64,000 nucleotides of DNA from assembly GCF_035917675.1 (NCBI RefSeq), contig NZ_CP109104.1, positions 3,596,001 through 3,660,000 of the forward strand. Direction: 5' to 3'. A program made the position numbers and the translations under genes. The stretch comes from Streptomyces sp. NBC_01775. Lineage in GTDB: Bacteria; Actinomycetota; Actinomycetes; Streptomycetales; Streptomycetaceae. The notes below the pieces were generated by a model that worked only from the letters and a program-made list of their open reading frames with translations, had not been told where the DNA came from and searched no databases. Positions 25,109 to 34,800 of the stretch are shown one piece after another. Position 1 is the first letter of the stretch; each line of letters begins with the position of its first letter.

Positions 25109-25978
25109 ATGGCTCAGCGAGCGTTGCCCGAGAGGGAAGCACGACTGGGGCGGCCGAGGGGGGCCGTGGACACGGCGCCGCACGCGGTCGTCCTGGTGCT
25201 GCCCGGCGGCGGGTCCGCCGGCGGAGTACGGGGCGGCTCCGCGCTGTCCGCCGTCGCTGCCGTGGGACTGGCACGCCGGCTGGCCCGCGTGGCACGTGGG
25301 GCGGACGGCACCGGCGGGAGCGGGGGCCGCAGCGGCAGGAGCGCGGGCCGCTCCGGCAGCGGCACCGCGCGCCGCGCGGGAGACGTGCACGGACCGGCCG
25401 GAGCGCCGGGGCCCGCCGTGCCGGCCCTGGTCACCCATGTCGTCCACTACCGCCACCAGGGCCGGCACGGCGCGGCGGCGCAGCACGCGCGCGACGCGGA
25501 GTGGGCGGCGGACGAAGTGGTGCGCCGCTACGGCGATGTGCCCGTCGCGCTGGTCGGCACCGACGTCGGCGGGCGGGCCGCGCTGCGCGCCGCCGGGCAC
25601 CCGGCGATCGCCGCCGTGCTGGCGCTGGGGCCGCTGCTGGACGGGGACGAGGAGGAGCCCGTACGGCAGTTGCTGGGGCGTCATGTGCTGCTCGTCCACG
25701 GCACGGACGACGCCCGGGCCGACCCGGAGCTGTCGTTACGCTTCGCGGAGCGGGCGAAGAAGGTGAACGCGGACGTGTGCCGCTTCGAGGTGCACACGGA
25801 CGGGCACGGGCTGCGCCAGCACGCCGCCGAAGTCGGCGCGCTGGCCCAGGACTTCGTACTCGGCACGCTGTGCGGTCACGACTTCAGCCGTCCGGTGGCC
25901 GACGCGCTGGCCGCTCCCCCGCCGCTGGGCCTGCGGATGCCGCTGGCCACCGGTTTCGGCAGGACGCTGGATCGCTGA
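25109..25978 (+). CDS. Alpha/beta-hydrolase-fold protein
   Basis: A 289-residue protein with alpha/beta-hydrolase features: VVLVLPGGGSAGG oxyanion strand, then VALVGTDVGGRAALRAA, where GTDVGG sits at the nucleophile elbow with aspartate in place of the usual serine; VLLVHGTDDARADPEL (acid) and the late histidine in TDGHGLRQH. Aspartate nucleophiles occur in haloalkane dehalogenases and epoxide hydrolases, but the context here is more like uncharacterised actinobacterial dienelactone-type hydrolases, so the activity is open. A glycine-serine-arginine insertion (about residues 66-92) lies between the first strands. Confidence 0.75.
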   Translation: MAQRALPEREARLGRPRGAVDTAPHAVVLVLPGGGSAGGVRGGSALSAVAAVGLARRLARVARGADGTGGSGGRSGRSAGRSGSGTARRAGDVHGPAGAPGPAVPALVTHVVHYRHQGRHGAAAQHARDAEWAADEVVRRYGDVPVALVGTDVGGRAALRAAGHPAIAAVLALGPLLDGDEEEPVRQLLGRHVLLVHGTDDARADPELSLRFAERAKKVNADVCRFEVHTDGHGLRQHAAEVGALAQDFVLGTLCGHDFSRPVADALAAPPPLGLRMPLATGFGRTLDR

Positions 25979-26027
25979 GGGAAGCGGGGGCCGGTACGCC
26001 GCGCGCCGGGCGCCGTCCGGGCGTGCG

Positions 26028-26642
26028 TCAGGTGCGCGCGCCGGTCAGCGCCGCCACCAGGGCCTCGGGGGTGTCCGAGTGCAGGTGCAGCGTCCGGATC
26101 CGGGCCTCGGCGCCCAGGGGGCGGACGAAGGTGACCGGTTCGCTCAGGTGGACGGTGACCGAGGTGTGCCCGGCCACCGGCAGGGTCAGCGTGTCCTCGG
26201 TTACGTCCACCATCCCCGCGTCCGGATAGCGGCGTACGGCGTGCGCGGAGGCCACCAGTCCGGCGGGGACACGCAGGTCGGCCAGCGCCGCGTAGCGCAC
26301 CCGCAGCGAGCCGTCGGCGCCCACCAGGTGCGGGCGGACCACGGAGGCGGCGTGGAGGCCGATGACGAAGACGACGCCGTAGACATCCAGCACCAGCGTG
26401 GGCATGTGCACCATCGGCCAGGGGGCCAGCAGCACCGACAGGGCCACCGTCTCGACCACGGTGATGAAGCCGAACAGCAGCATGGTGGACGCCTGCGCCG
26501 CGGCGTAGGGCGCCGTCAGGTCGCCGGGGCGCACCCCGGAGCGGCGCCGGGCGAGCCACATGGCGATGCTGGTCAGGCACCGTATCTCGTGCAGGGCCAG
26601 CCGCCGGAGCACGCGTACGGCGCGGGGAAAGGGCATCCTCAT
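26028..26642 (-). CDS. Uncharacterised membrane protein, coupled to MerR regulator
   Basis: A 204-residue protein. The N-terminal 100 residues have two predicted helices (ASTMLLFGFITVVETVALSV and LVLDVYGVVFVIGLHAASVV, shown here in part), and the C-terminal 100 look like a soluble beta-rich domain (LTLPVAGHTSVTVHL; VRPLGAEARIRTLHLH). The ATG at 26642 overlaps the MerR stop (ATGA), so the two are translated together. I do not recognise the family. The context suggests it is the effector or exporter component controlled by the MerR protein. Confidence 0.72.
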   Translation of the reverse strand: MRMPFPRAVRVLRRLALHEIRCLTSIAMWLARRRSGVRPGDLTAPYAAAQASTMLLFGFITVVETVALSVLLAPWPMVHMPTLVLDVYGVVFVIGLHAASVVRPHLVGADGSLRVRYAALADLRVPAGLVASAHAVRRYPDAGMVDVTEDTLTLPVAGHTSVTVHLSEPVTFVRPLGAEARIRTLHLHSDTPEALVAALTGART

Positions 26643-27475
26643 CGTCGTTCCTCCCGGTTGGGTGCCAGGGCGCGGGCCCGCTCGGTGAGCAGGGCGATTC
26701 CTCGGCGTACGGCTTCGGCCTGCGCGGGTGCCAGGTCGGCGTAGAGGGCCTGCGCGAACACCTCGGGCATGGGCCCTTCGGGGGCTTCGGGGGCTTCGGG
26801 GGCCGTGGTGGACAGGTGCCGGACCGACTCGTCCGGCACGCACGCGACCACCGCGTGCGCGGCGGGCTCCACGCGCGGGTCGTCGGCCGCGGCCTCGGCC
26901 AGCTCTTCCAGAAGCGCGTAGGCGTGCCGGGCGCGCTCGGCCCCCGCCTCGTCGGCGGTCACGGCGCCCGCCATGGCCACCACGCTCTCGCGGGCGCCGG
27001 GCCCCGTCGAGGTCTCCAGGAGCGCGAGGACCTCGCGGTCCTTGGCGGCGATGGCGGGCTCGGGCCCCCTCTCGTCTCCGGCCCCGGCCGCGCGGGCGAA
27101 CAGGCCGGTCAGCTCGGTCGAGAGCGGGGCGTCGGAGGGGAGGGTGCCGTCCTCCGCCTGGCGCAGCAGCTCGGCCAGGCGCAGGCGGCGGGCGCTGATC
27201 TCCTCCTCCTGACGGCGCAGCTCGGCGTCCAGCTCGCCGAGGACCTCGCGCAGTTCGGTGCCGGTCTCATCGGCGAGGACGTCGCGCACCTCGTCCAGGC
27301 CGAGTCCGAGCGCGGTCAGGCGCCGTACCCGGGCCAGCCGTACGGCGTCGCGCAGCCCGTACTCGCGGTAGCCGTTGGGGCGGCGCGGGGGTTCGGGCAG
27401 CAGGCCCTCGTGGTGGTAGTGGCGCACGGCGCGGGGTGTGACCCCGACCAGTGCGGCGAGTTCTCCGATCCGCAT
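26639..27475 (-). CDS. MerR-family transcriptional regulator
   Basis: A 278-residue protein with a MerR winged HTH at residues 1-70 (MRIGELAALVGVTPRAVRHYHHEGLL; RPNGYREYGLRDAVRL, given in part) and a coiled-coil dimerisation helix (ELDAELRRQEEEISARRL). The rest is an alanine- and glutamate-rich helical domain with an EAPEAPEAPEGP insertion encoded by a 9-base repeat. The promoter has a 19-base spacer, the mark of MerR-activated genes, so it is probably autoregulated. It is followed by the coupled membrane protein gene. Confidence 0.9.
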   Translation of the reverse strand: MRIGELAALVGVTPRAVRHYHHEGLLPEPPRRPNGYREYGLRDAVRLARVRRLTALGLGLDEVRDVLADETGTELREVLGELDAELRRQEEEISARRLRLAELLRQAEDGTLPSDAPLSTELTGLFARAAGAGDERGPEPAIAAKDREVLALLETSTGPGARESVVAMAGAVTADEAGAERARHAYALLEELAEAAADDPRVEPAAHAVVACVPDESVRHLSTTAPEAPEAPEGPMPEVFAQALYADLAPAQAEAVRRGIALLTERARALAPNREERR

Positions 27476-27481
27476 GCCCTC

Positions 27482-27512
27482 AGTAGAAACGTTGCCGTCG
27501 CGTCAAGGTCAA
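27482..27512 (-). promoter_or_regulatory. MerR-type promoter with 19-base spacer
   Basis: On the minus strand, TTGACC (27512-27507) and TCTACT (27487-27482) are separated by 19 bases, instead of the usual 17. The spacer TTGACGCGACGGCAACGTT has partial dyad symmetry. The arrangement is that of MerR-controlled promoters and lies directly upstream of the merR gene start. Confidence 0.6.
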
Positions 27513-27524
27513 CGGCCCGAGGGT

Positions 27525-27568
27525 GCCGTGGGCTCAGGCGCGTACCGCCGTGGGCTCAGGCGCGTACC
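27525..27568. repeat. Direct duplication of a 22-base unit
   Basis: GCCGTGGGCTCAGGCGCGTA is present twice back to back. The second copy covers the last codons and stop of the methyltransferase gene (stop at 27556), so the duplication arose from or extends the gene end. Confidence 0.8.
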
Positions 27569-28482
27569 GCCGTGTGCACCGTCGTCGCCGTCAGGAAGAA
27601 GACGTCGGCGCGGCGGGCCAGCCCCTCGGGCGAACCGTCGTCCAAGAGCGCGTCGAGGGTCTCCAGGTCCTCGGCCGGCAGCCCGTCGGCGAGATTCTCG
27701 CGGACCCGCTCCACCCGGCCGCGCACATGGGCGCGGGCGGCCGGGTCCAGGGGCGCCGGCAGGTCGGTGAGGAAGGTGCGGCTGCCGGTGGGGGCGAGCC
27801 CGGCGCCGGCGAGCAGCGCGGGCCAGTCCTCCACGGTGCGGGTGTGGCCGGGGAGTTCGGCGCGCATGGTGGCGAACCACTCCTCCTGGGCCGCGTCCAT
27901 CCGGGCCTGGAGCCCCGGGCGGCCCATGCCGATGTCGCGGGGCAGGAAGCGCGCCGGGAGGCCGCCCTCGCGTACGGCCAGCACGCCGCCGGGACGCAGC
28001 GCGGCGGCGAAGGTCTCCAGCGCGCCGCCCTGGTCGCCGAGGTGGTGGACGACGTTGCTGGTCCAGATCAGTTCGGCGGTGCCCAGATCCGGCAGGTCCT
28101 CGGGCAGCTCGGCCTGACGTACGGTCACGCGGTCGGCAAGGCCCTCGCGCCCGGCGCGGGCGCGGGCCCGCTCCAGGAGCCCCGGCGCGCCGTCCACGGC
28201 GACGGTCTCGGCGCCCGGGAAGGCGTGGGCGAGCGCGGTGGTGGTGACGCCGGGGCCGCTGCCCAGGTCGAGGATGCGGGTGACCTCGTGGCGCCCCGCC
28301 AGGTCGTGCAGCCAGGCGGCGGCCTCCTCGAGGAACGGCATGCTCAGCTCGGCCTCGCGCTCCAGGTGCGCGGCGAGCGCCTCCCAGTCCGGCTCGGCGG
28401 ACGCTCCAGCGGCACCGGCAGCGGTACCGGTACTGGCGCCGTGGGAGTGGGCGTGACCGTGGGAGTGGGAGTGGCGGGTCAT
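27556..28482 (-). CDS. Class I SAM-dependent methyltransferase with His-rich N-terminus
   Basis: A 308-residue methyltransferase. Motif I is ILDLGSGPGVTTTALA (about residue 70), the acidic end of strand 2 is VAVDGAPGLLERA, and WTSNVVHHLGDQ marks motif IV. The first 15 residues are HSHSHGHAHSHG, a histidine-rich stretch that could bind zinc or nickel. The ATG at 28482 overlaps the stop of the LysR gene (ATGA). The substrate is unknown; co-expression with a LysR regulator next to an MFS exporter suggests modification of a small molecule. Confidence 0.85.
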   Translation of the reverse strand: MTRHSHSHGHAHSHGASTGTAAGAAGASAEPDWEALAAHLEREAELSMPFLEEAAAWLHDLAGRHEVTRILDLGSGPGVTTTALAHAFPGAETVAVDGAPGLLERARARAGREGLADRVTVRQAELPEDLPDLGTAELIWTSNVVHHLGDQGGALETFAAALRPGGVLAVREGGLPARFLPRDIGMGRPGLQARMDAAQEEWFATMRAELPGHTRTVEDWPALLAGAGLAPTGSRTFLTDLPAPLDPAARAHVRGRVERVRENLADGLPAEDLETLDALLDDGSPEGLARRADVFFLTATTVHTAVRA

Positions 28483-29492
28483 GTGTCCTCCATTGCGGTG
28501 GGCGTGGGATGTGCGGGCTCGGCGCGCAGGAGCTGGCCCCTGCGGCTGAGCAGGAACTTCTTGAACGCCGCGACCGGCGGGGTGTCCGGGCGGCCCGCCT
28601 GCCAGGCGAGTCCGATCTCGCGGACGGCGCGCGGCGCGGTGACGGTCAGCTCGCGCACCCCCCGCCGGGGGAAGACCGGCGGCGGCAGCAGCGCGACGCC
28701 CAGCCCGGCGGCGACCAGGCCGCGGATGGTCTCGGCCTCCTCGCCCTCGAAGGCGATACGGGGTGTGAACCCGGCCTCGGCGCACAGCGTTTCGAGCATT
28801 CTGCGCATGCCGTAGCCGGGCTCCAGCGTCACGAAGGACTCCTCGGCGGCCTCGGCCAGCCGGACCCGTTTGCGGCCGGCGAGGCGGTGATCGTCGGGGA
28901 CGACCAGCCGCAGCCGCTGCTCGTCCAGGCGCCGCGCCACCAGGTCGGGCGCGTCGGGCACCGGAGAGGTCAGACACAGGTCCAGCTCGCCGGCGCGGAG
29001 GCGCTCCAGCATGGCGTCGCCGTAGTTCTGCACCAGCGCGAAGCGGACGCGCGGGTGGTCGGCGCGGAAGGCGCGCAACAGTCCGGGCACCGTCTCCCAG
29101 CCGAGGGTGTGCAGGAAGCCGAAGGCGACCTTGCCGGTGGCGGGGTCGGCGTCGGAGCGTACGGCCTCGGCCGCCTGCTCGACGGCGGCCAGGGCGCGTT
29201 CGGCCGAGGCGAGGAAGGTGCGGCCCGCCGGGGTGAGGGAGAGGGCGCGGCCGTGCCGGGTGAACAGGGCGACACCCAGGTCCTCCTCCAGCCGGGCCAG
29301 GGCGCGGCTGAGGGAGGACTGCGGAATGCCCAGCTCGTGCGCGGCGCGGGTGACGTGCTCGTGCCGGGCGACCGCGGCGAACTGCGCCAGCCGGGGGGTG
29401 AGGCTCAGCGCGAGGGGACCGCCGGACGGGGGCGGGCCGGAGCCGGGCGCGGGTGTGACAGAGATGTCTTTGCCGTTTCGAGACGGTGACAT
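28479..29492 (-). CDS. LysR-family transcriptional regulator
   Basis: A 337-residue LysR protein. After a 25-residue proline- and glycine-rich lead, the HTH reads LAQFAAVARHEHVTRAAHELG with QSSLSRALARLEEDLG. The effector domain has LDLCLTSPVPD and GLGVALLPPPVFP, as in the MFS-linked group of LysR regulators. It is divergent from the MFS transporter gene at 29585 and is the first gene of an operon with the methyltransferase. Regulation of the transporter is likely. Confidence 0.9.
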   Translation of the reverse strand: MSPSRNGKDISVTPAPGSGPPPSGGPLALSLTPRLAQFAAVARHEHVTRAAHELGIPQSSLSRALARLEEDLGVALFTRHGRALSLTPAGRTFLASAERALAAVEQAAEAVRSDADPATGKVAFGFLHTLGWETVPGLLRAFRADHPRVRFALVQNYGDAMLERLRAGELDLCLTSPVPDAPDLVARRLDEQRLRLVVPDDHRLAGRKRVRLAEAAEESFVTLEPGYGMRRMLETLCAEAGFTPRIAFEGEEAETIRGLVAAGLGVALLPPPVFPRRGVRELTVTAPRAVREIGLAWQAGRPDTPPVAAFKKFLLSRRGQLLRAEPAHPTPTAMEDT

Positions 29493-29584
29493 GGGGCGCC
29501 CCTAGCTGCGGTGATGCACTGACGCATCGATTCTGGCACTTCTATGCATTGGACGGATGAAACTGGCCGCCGTACGTTCAAGTC

Positions 29585-30883
29585 ATGCCTGCTCTTGATA
29601 CCAAGGCGTCCACCGAACCCGTGGACGCCTCACCTGTCGAGCCTGTCGAGCCCGCCTCCGAGGCGACGAAGACCGACCCCGACGCGACGAAGCTGAGCCC
29701 CGGCGACCCCGGGCACGGGCGGATGCGGCTGGCGCTGTTCGCCGCCGGCCTGTCGACCTTCGCGCTCCTGTACTCCACCCAGGCCCTGCTTCCGGAGATC
29801 TCCCACGCGCTGCACGCCGCGCCCGCCCAGGCGAGCTGGACCGTCTCCGGAGCGACCGTCGGCCTGGCCGTCGCGGTGCTGCCGCTGGCGGCGCTGTCCG
29901 AACGCTTCGGGCGGCGCCGGATGCTGACGGTGTCCATGGCGGTCGCCGTGGCCCTCGCGGTGATCATCCCGTTCGCGCCCGACCTCTCGACGCTGATCGC
30001 GCTGCGTACCCTCCAGGGCGCGGCCGTGGCGGGGGTGCCGGCGTCCGCGATGGCGTTCTTGTCCGACGAGGTGCGCGCCAAGCACCTGGTGGGCGCCGTC
30101 GGGCTGTTCGTGGCGGGCAACAGCGTCGGCGGGATGAGCGGGCGGATCCTGACCGGCTGGGTCACCGAAGCGTGGGGCTGGCGCGCCGGGCTCGGTGCCG
30201 TGGCCCTCACCTCGCTGCTGTGCGCCGTCGCCTTCGTGCTGCTGGTGCCCCCGGCCCGGCACTTCACGCCGGTGCCGCTGCACCCCCGGCGGGTGGCGGC
30301 GACCGTACGCGCGCACCTGGGCAATCCGCTGCTGCTGCGGCTGTACGCGATCGGGCTGCTGTTCATGACCGTGTTCGGCGCGGTCTACACCGTCATCGGA
30401 TACCGGCTGGTCGACGAGCCGTTCGGGCTCTCCCAGGGGCTCGTGGGCTCGATCTTCGTCACCTACCTCGTCGGCACCTTCGCCTCGGCGACCGCGGGGC
30501 GGCTCAACGCGCGGCTCGGCCGCCGCGGCACGCTCTACCTGGGCATCGGCACCGTCTCCACCGGCCTGCTGGTGAGCCTCGCCGACAACCTGGCCGCGAT
30601 CGTGGTGGGCCTCGTGCTGATCACCGCGGGCTTCTTCGCGGGACACGCGGTGGCCTCCGGCTCGGTGAGCCACACCGCCACCCACGGCGCCGCGCAGGCA
30701 TCGGCGCTCTACCAGATGTCCTACTACGCGGGCAGTTCCGTGGGCGGCGCGCTGGGAGCCGCCGCGTTCGCCTCCGGCGGCTGGCCGGCGATGGTGGCCC
30801 TCGCGCTGGGGTCCATGGTCCTGGCGGCGGGCATCACGCTGTACGCCACCAGGCGTGCCGCGGTGCTGGCCCGCGCCGCCTGA
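29585..30883 (+). CDS. MFS transporter, DHA1-like (YnfM type)
   Basis: A 432-residue protein with 12 helices after an acidic, proline-rich 45-residue cytoplasmic start. Helix 1 has FALLYSTQALLPEIS, a motif typical of YnfM-like proteins; the helix 2-3 loop has SERFGRRRM, and the second half repeats RLNARLGRRGTLYLG. It is a probable drug or metabolite exporter driven by the proton gradient. It diverges from the LysR-methyltransferase operon, with 92 bases between them that contain TGCACTGACGCATCGA and TATGCATTGG, candidate LysR half sites. Its start is ATG 29585. Confidence 0.88.
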   Translation: MPALDTKASTEPVDASPVEPVEPASEATKTDPDATKLSPGDPGHGRMRLALFAAGLSTFALLYSTQALLPEISHALHAAPAQASWTVSGATVGLAVAVLPLAALSERFGRRRMLTVSMAVAVALAVIIPFAPDLSTLIALRTLQGAAVAGVPASAMAFLSDEVRAKHLVGAVGLFVAGNSVGGMSGRILTGWVTEAWGWRAGLGAVALTSLLCAVAFVLLVPPARHFTPVPLHPRRVAATVRAHLGNPLLLRLYAIGLLFMTVFGAVYTVIGYRLVDEPFGLSQGLVGSIFVTYLVGTFASATAGRLNARLGRRGTLYLGIGTVSTGLLVSLADNLAAIVVGLVLITAGFFAGHAVASGSVSHTATHGAAQASALYQMSYYAGSSVGGALGAAAFASGGWPAMVALALGSMVLAAGITLYATRRAAVLARAA

Positions 30884-30923
30884 ACCCCACCGCCCTCCGG
30901 GCGGCAGCCACTCGACCTGACGG

Positions 30924-31325
30924 TCATCGCGCCTCCTCCCCCTGATCATCCTCGTCGTCCTCGGGCTGTGGCCCTACCGCAACAGGGTCACTGGCAGAGA
31001 CGCGGTTTTCGTGAGGTGCCCTGTTCGCGTTCAGCCCCAGTCGCAGGAGTAGCCGTAGTGACGTGTGCCGACCGGGTGGCCCGCTCTGCTGAACGAGTCG
31101 CCCGGCGAGCAGCACGGCGGCGAGTCGATCGTCGGGGCGGATACGCAGGGCGGCACGGAGCCACGGTTCCTCCGGCCACGTCAGGAGGAAATCGGGGTCC
31201 ACGAGATGCTCCGGGGAATCGCTCCTGAGCATGCACGACAGCCGCCCCAGTTCACGCGCGGCATCAGGATCCCCGGCAGTAGCCGCAACTCGCAGCCTCT
31301 CTTTCGTCTCCTCGGTGATTGCCAT
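30924..31325 (-). CDS. Uncharacterised helical-repeat protein
   Basis: A 133-residue soluble protein: EETKERLRVAATAGDPDAARELGRLS at the start (given in part) resembles a TPR/Sel1-type helical pair, followed by WLRAALRIRPDDRLAAVLLAGRL, a second TPR-like unit. It ends in an acidic tail. I chose ATG 31325 because residues before it in the open frame are low-complexity. No good ribosome binding site is present. Likely a protein-interaction module; its partners are unknown. Confidence 0.6.
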   Translation of the reverse strand: MAITEETKERLRVAATAGDPDAARELGRLSCMLRSDSPEHLVDPDFLLTWPEEPWLRAALRIRPDDRLAAVLLAGRLVQQSGPPGRHTSLRLLLRLGLNANRAPHENRVSASDPVAVGPQPEDDEDDQGEEAR

Positions 31326-31845
31326 GGCACGGGAGGCTACATGCCACAAAGGAGGTCCGATATTGGGTGCCGGAGGGGGCGCCTGCCTGCGGTTTGGGCT
31401 GGGCTGAGGCGCGTCGTCCCCCTTCTCCTCAAACCGGGGACGACCGCACACAGGGAAGGCAGTGGACGAGGCAGCAGACCTGACACAGCACCCGGCCATC
31501 GCTCCTGTTGCGGCGGCAGATCACCAAGCGGTGGCAGGTCTCGTGCCCAGCTTCGACCAGCAGGTCCAAGACTCTGACCTGCACAGCCGGACAATGAGGA
31601 GAGGACGATGTCAAGCCGCGCCAGCGCCGTCACCCGACCCCGAAAAAGTCATCACCGCCTGAACCGGTGACGACTTTTCCATCCACCACCTCCGGCAGCG
31701 CGGCCCGGCGCTCCACGATTCCGGGCCCGCCGGAGAGGGCTCGATTTTCCGTTGCGCGCACACCCCTGCCCTCGCCCTCTCGTTGTGCTCGCAGACGTCG
31801 CTCATCGAGCGGTTGAGCGGTAGGTGCGATCGGGAGCTGGTTGGC
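31326..31845. other. Non-coding stretch upstream of the peptide synthetase
   Basis: About 520 bases without a convincing gene. Both strands carry short open frames; a cysteine-rich minus-strand frame (31429-31614, TTG start) is the most protein-like but has no ribosome binding site. A symmetric stem-loop is at 31643-31680, and the last 100 bases should hold the synthetase promoter. The region may be the remains of an eroded gene. Confidence 0.5.
31643..31680. terminator. Bidirectional terminator-like stem-loop
   Basis: AAAAGTC-A-TCACCG pairs with CGGTGA-C-GACTTTT around a 7-base loop (CCTGAAC), giving an A-run on the left and a T-run on the right. It would end transcription in either direction and isolates the peptide synthetase gene from what lies upstream. 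Confidence 0.7.
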
Positions 31846-34800
31846 ATGGGAAGGTTCGGCAGCGCAGAGGGTCTGCCGTTGACAGCGGCACAGTCGGGAA
31901 TGTGGTTCGCCCAGGAACTCGACCCGGACAACACCTGCTTCCGGGCCGCCGAGGTGGTCGAGATCCGGGGCCCGGTCGATGTGGGCCTGCTGGAGCGGGC
32001 GTTGAGGCAGGCGGTCGCCGAAACGGACGCGTTCCGCGTGCGGTTCGTCACCGACGAGGAGGAGCGCGTACGGCAGGTGGTCGAGCCGTACGAGGACTGG
32101 CCGCTGCCCGTGCTGGACCTGCGGGGCGAGCGCGATCCCCAGGAGGCCGCGCTGGCGTGGATGTGGGCGGACCACGAGCAGCCGGTGGACCTGCGCCGTT
32201 CACGGGTGTTCTCGTTCGCCGTGCTGCGTACGGCCGACGCGTGCTTCCAGCTCTACATGAGCGCCCACCACATCCTCATCGACGGCTACAGCATGGCCCT
32301 GTTCTTCCCGCGCTTCGCCGAGATCTACACCGCGCTGGAGGCGGGCGCCCCCGTACCCGCGAGCCGGCTCGCCCCGCTGGAGCAGGCACTGGCCGACGAC
32401 GCGGACTACCACCGCTCCCCCAAGCTGGAGCGGGATCGCGCCTACTGGGCGGCGGAGCTGGCCGACTGGGCGTCCCCCTCGAACAGCTCGCAGCACTGGC
32501 TCAAGCCGGGCCGCGCCTTCGTACGCGAGAGCGGGCACCTGGACGCGGAGGCGGCCCGGGGCCTGCGGGAGCTGGCACGCGGCGCCCGGACGAGCCTGCC
32601 GTGCGCGGCGATGGCGGCACTGGCGCTGTACGTCCACCGGTTCGGCGACCAGGACCGGGACGACGTGGCGCTGGATGTGACCGTCAACGGGCGCAGCGCC
32701 GCCAGCCGCGACGTGCCGTGCATGCTGGCCAACGTGCTGCCGCTGCGCGTGACCACCTCGTCCCAGGACACGGTGGACGCGCTGTTGCGGCGCACCGCCG
32801 AGCGGGCCAAGGGGCTGGTGCGGCACCAGCGTTACCCGTTCTGGTACCTGGCGCGGGAGCTGCGGCTCGGGCGGCGGCCGGCGGGCGGCATGGACGGCTG
32901 GGGCATCAACGTGATGACCCACGACCCGCAGATCAGCTTCGGCCGCCACCCCGCCGTGCTGCGCAACCTGTCCAACGGGCCCGTCTCCGGCATGAGCGTC
33001 AACGTCTACGACCGGCCCTCGGACGGGTCCTTGCGCATCGACTTCCAGGCCGACCCCACGGCCTACCCGCCCGAGGAGATCGCCGGGCATCTGCGCCGCT
33101 TCCTGGCCCTGCTGCGCACCCTGGCCACCGCAGGACCCGCCCTGCGCCTGGGCGACATCGACCTGCTGGAGCCCGCCGAGCGCGCCCGGGTGCTGGACTG
33201 GGGCCGCGGCGAGGAGCCCGGGGTGCCCGACGTGGCGCTGCACACCGCCTTCGAGGAGCAGGCGCGCGGGGCCCCCGGGGAGACGGCGCTGGTGTGCGGG
33301 CGGGAGAGGCTGACGCGCGGGGAACTGAACGCGCGCGCGAACCGGCTGGCGCATCTGCTGCTGGTGCGCGGCGCCGGGCCGGGGACGACCGTCGCGGTGG
33401 CCCTGCCCCGCACGGCGGGCTACGCCGTCGCGCTGCTGGCGGTGCTCAAGAGCGGGGCCGCCTGTCTGCCTCTGGACGCCGACCACCCGGCCGAGCGCAC
33501 CCGGATGATGCTGGAGGACGCCCGGCCGCTGTTCGCGCTGGCGACCACGCGCACGGCGGAGCTGCTGCCCGGCGGTTGCGTCCCGGTGCTGGTCACCGAC
33601 GCGGCGCGGACAGCGACCGAACTGGCCGGCCTGCCCGCCACCGACCCCGGCGACCCCGGTGATTCCGGTGATTCCGGTAAATCCGGTGAATCCGGTGAAT
33701 CCGGTGAATCCGTCAGGGCGGACGAGGCGGGCGGAGTGCGGGTGCCGGGCGGGACGCCGGTGCGCCCCGCGCTGCCCGGGGACACCGCCTACCTCGCCTT
33801 CACCTCCGGCACCACGGGCCGCCCCAAGGGCGTCGTGGTCGAGCACGGGCAGCTCACCCACCTCTTCCACGACCACGAGCGCACGCTCATCGCGCCCGCC
33901 GTGCGGGCCGCCGGGCACCGGCTGCGGGCCGCGCTGACCGCGTCGTTCTGCTTCGACACCTCCTGGGAGGGCTGGCTGTTCCTGGCCGCAGGGCAGGAGG
34001 TGCACCTGGTCGAGGACCCGGTACGGCACGATCCCGCCGCGCTCGTCGCCCTCGTCGAGGAGCACGGCATCGACTTCCTCGACGTGACGCCGACCGTCTT
34101 GAAACAGCTCATGTCCGCCGGGCTGTTCACCGAAGGACGGCACCACCCGGGCACGCTCATGGTCGGCGGCGAGGCGCTGGATCCCGCCTTGTGGGAGCGG
34201 CTGCGCCGGCTGCCGCGCACGGCCGTCCACAACTACTACGGTCCGACCGAGTGCACCGTCGACGCCGTGTGGTGCCGTCTGGACCAGCAGGGCGAAGCGC
34301 CCGTCATCGGCCGACCGGGCCAGCACGTGCGCGCCTATGTGCTGGACCGCTGTCTGCGCCCGGTACCGCCCGCCGTCACCGGCGAGCTGTACCTGGGCGG
34401 CGCTCAGGTCGCCCGGGGGTACCTGGGGCGGCCGGAGCTGACGGCGCGGGCCTTCCTGCCCGACCCGTTCGGGCCGCCCGGCGCGCGGATGTACCGCACC
34501 GGCGACCTGGCGCGCTGGACGGCGGGCGGACAGCTGGAGTACGTGGGCCGGGGCGACGGGCAGATCAAGTTGCGCGGGGTACGTATCGAGCCGCGCGAGG
34601 TGGAGACCGTGCTGGCCGAACATCCGCACATCGCCGAGGTCGCGGTGACGGCTCAACGGGCCGCCGGGACGGCGGTGTTCGGCGACGCGTCGGGCCTCGG
34701 CGACAGTGCGGGCACGGGCGGTGGGACCGGCTTCGGCGACCGTGCGGGCTTCGGTGACCGTGCGGGCTTCGCCGGGGTGGCGGGCTCCCGTGGTGCCGGG

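Noticed and set aside
31429..31614. Cysteine-rich 61-residue frame on the minus strand
   Set aside because: TTG start without ribosome binding site, no known family, opposite frame equally open. Mentioned only as a possible remnant.
32200..34656. 818-codon minus-strand open frame across the peptide synthetase
   Set aside because: Antisense to conserved condensation and adenylation motifs; no independent support.
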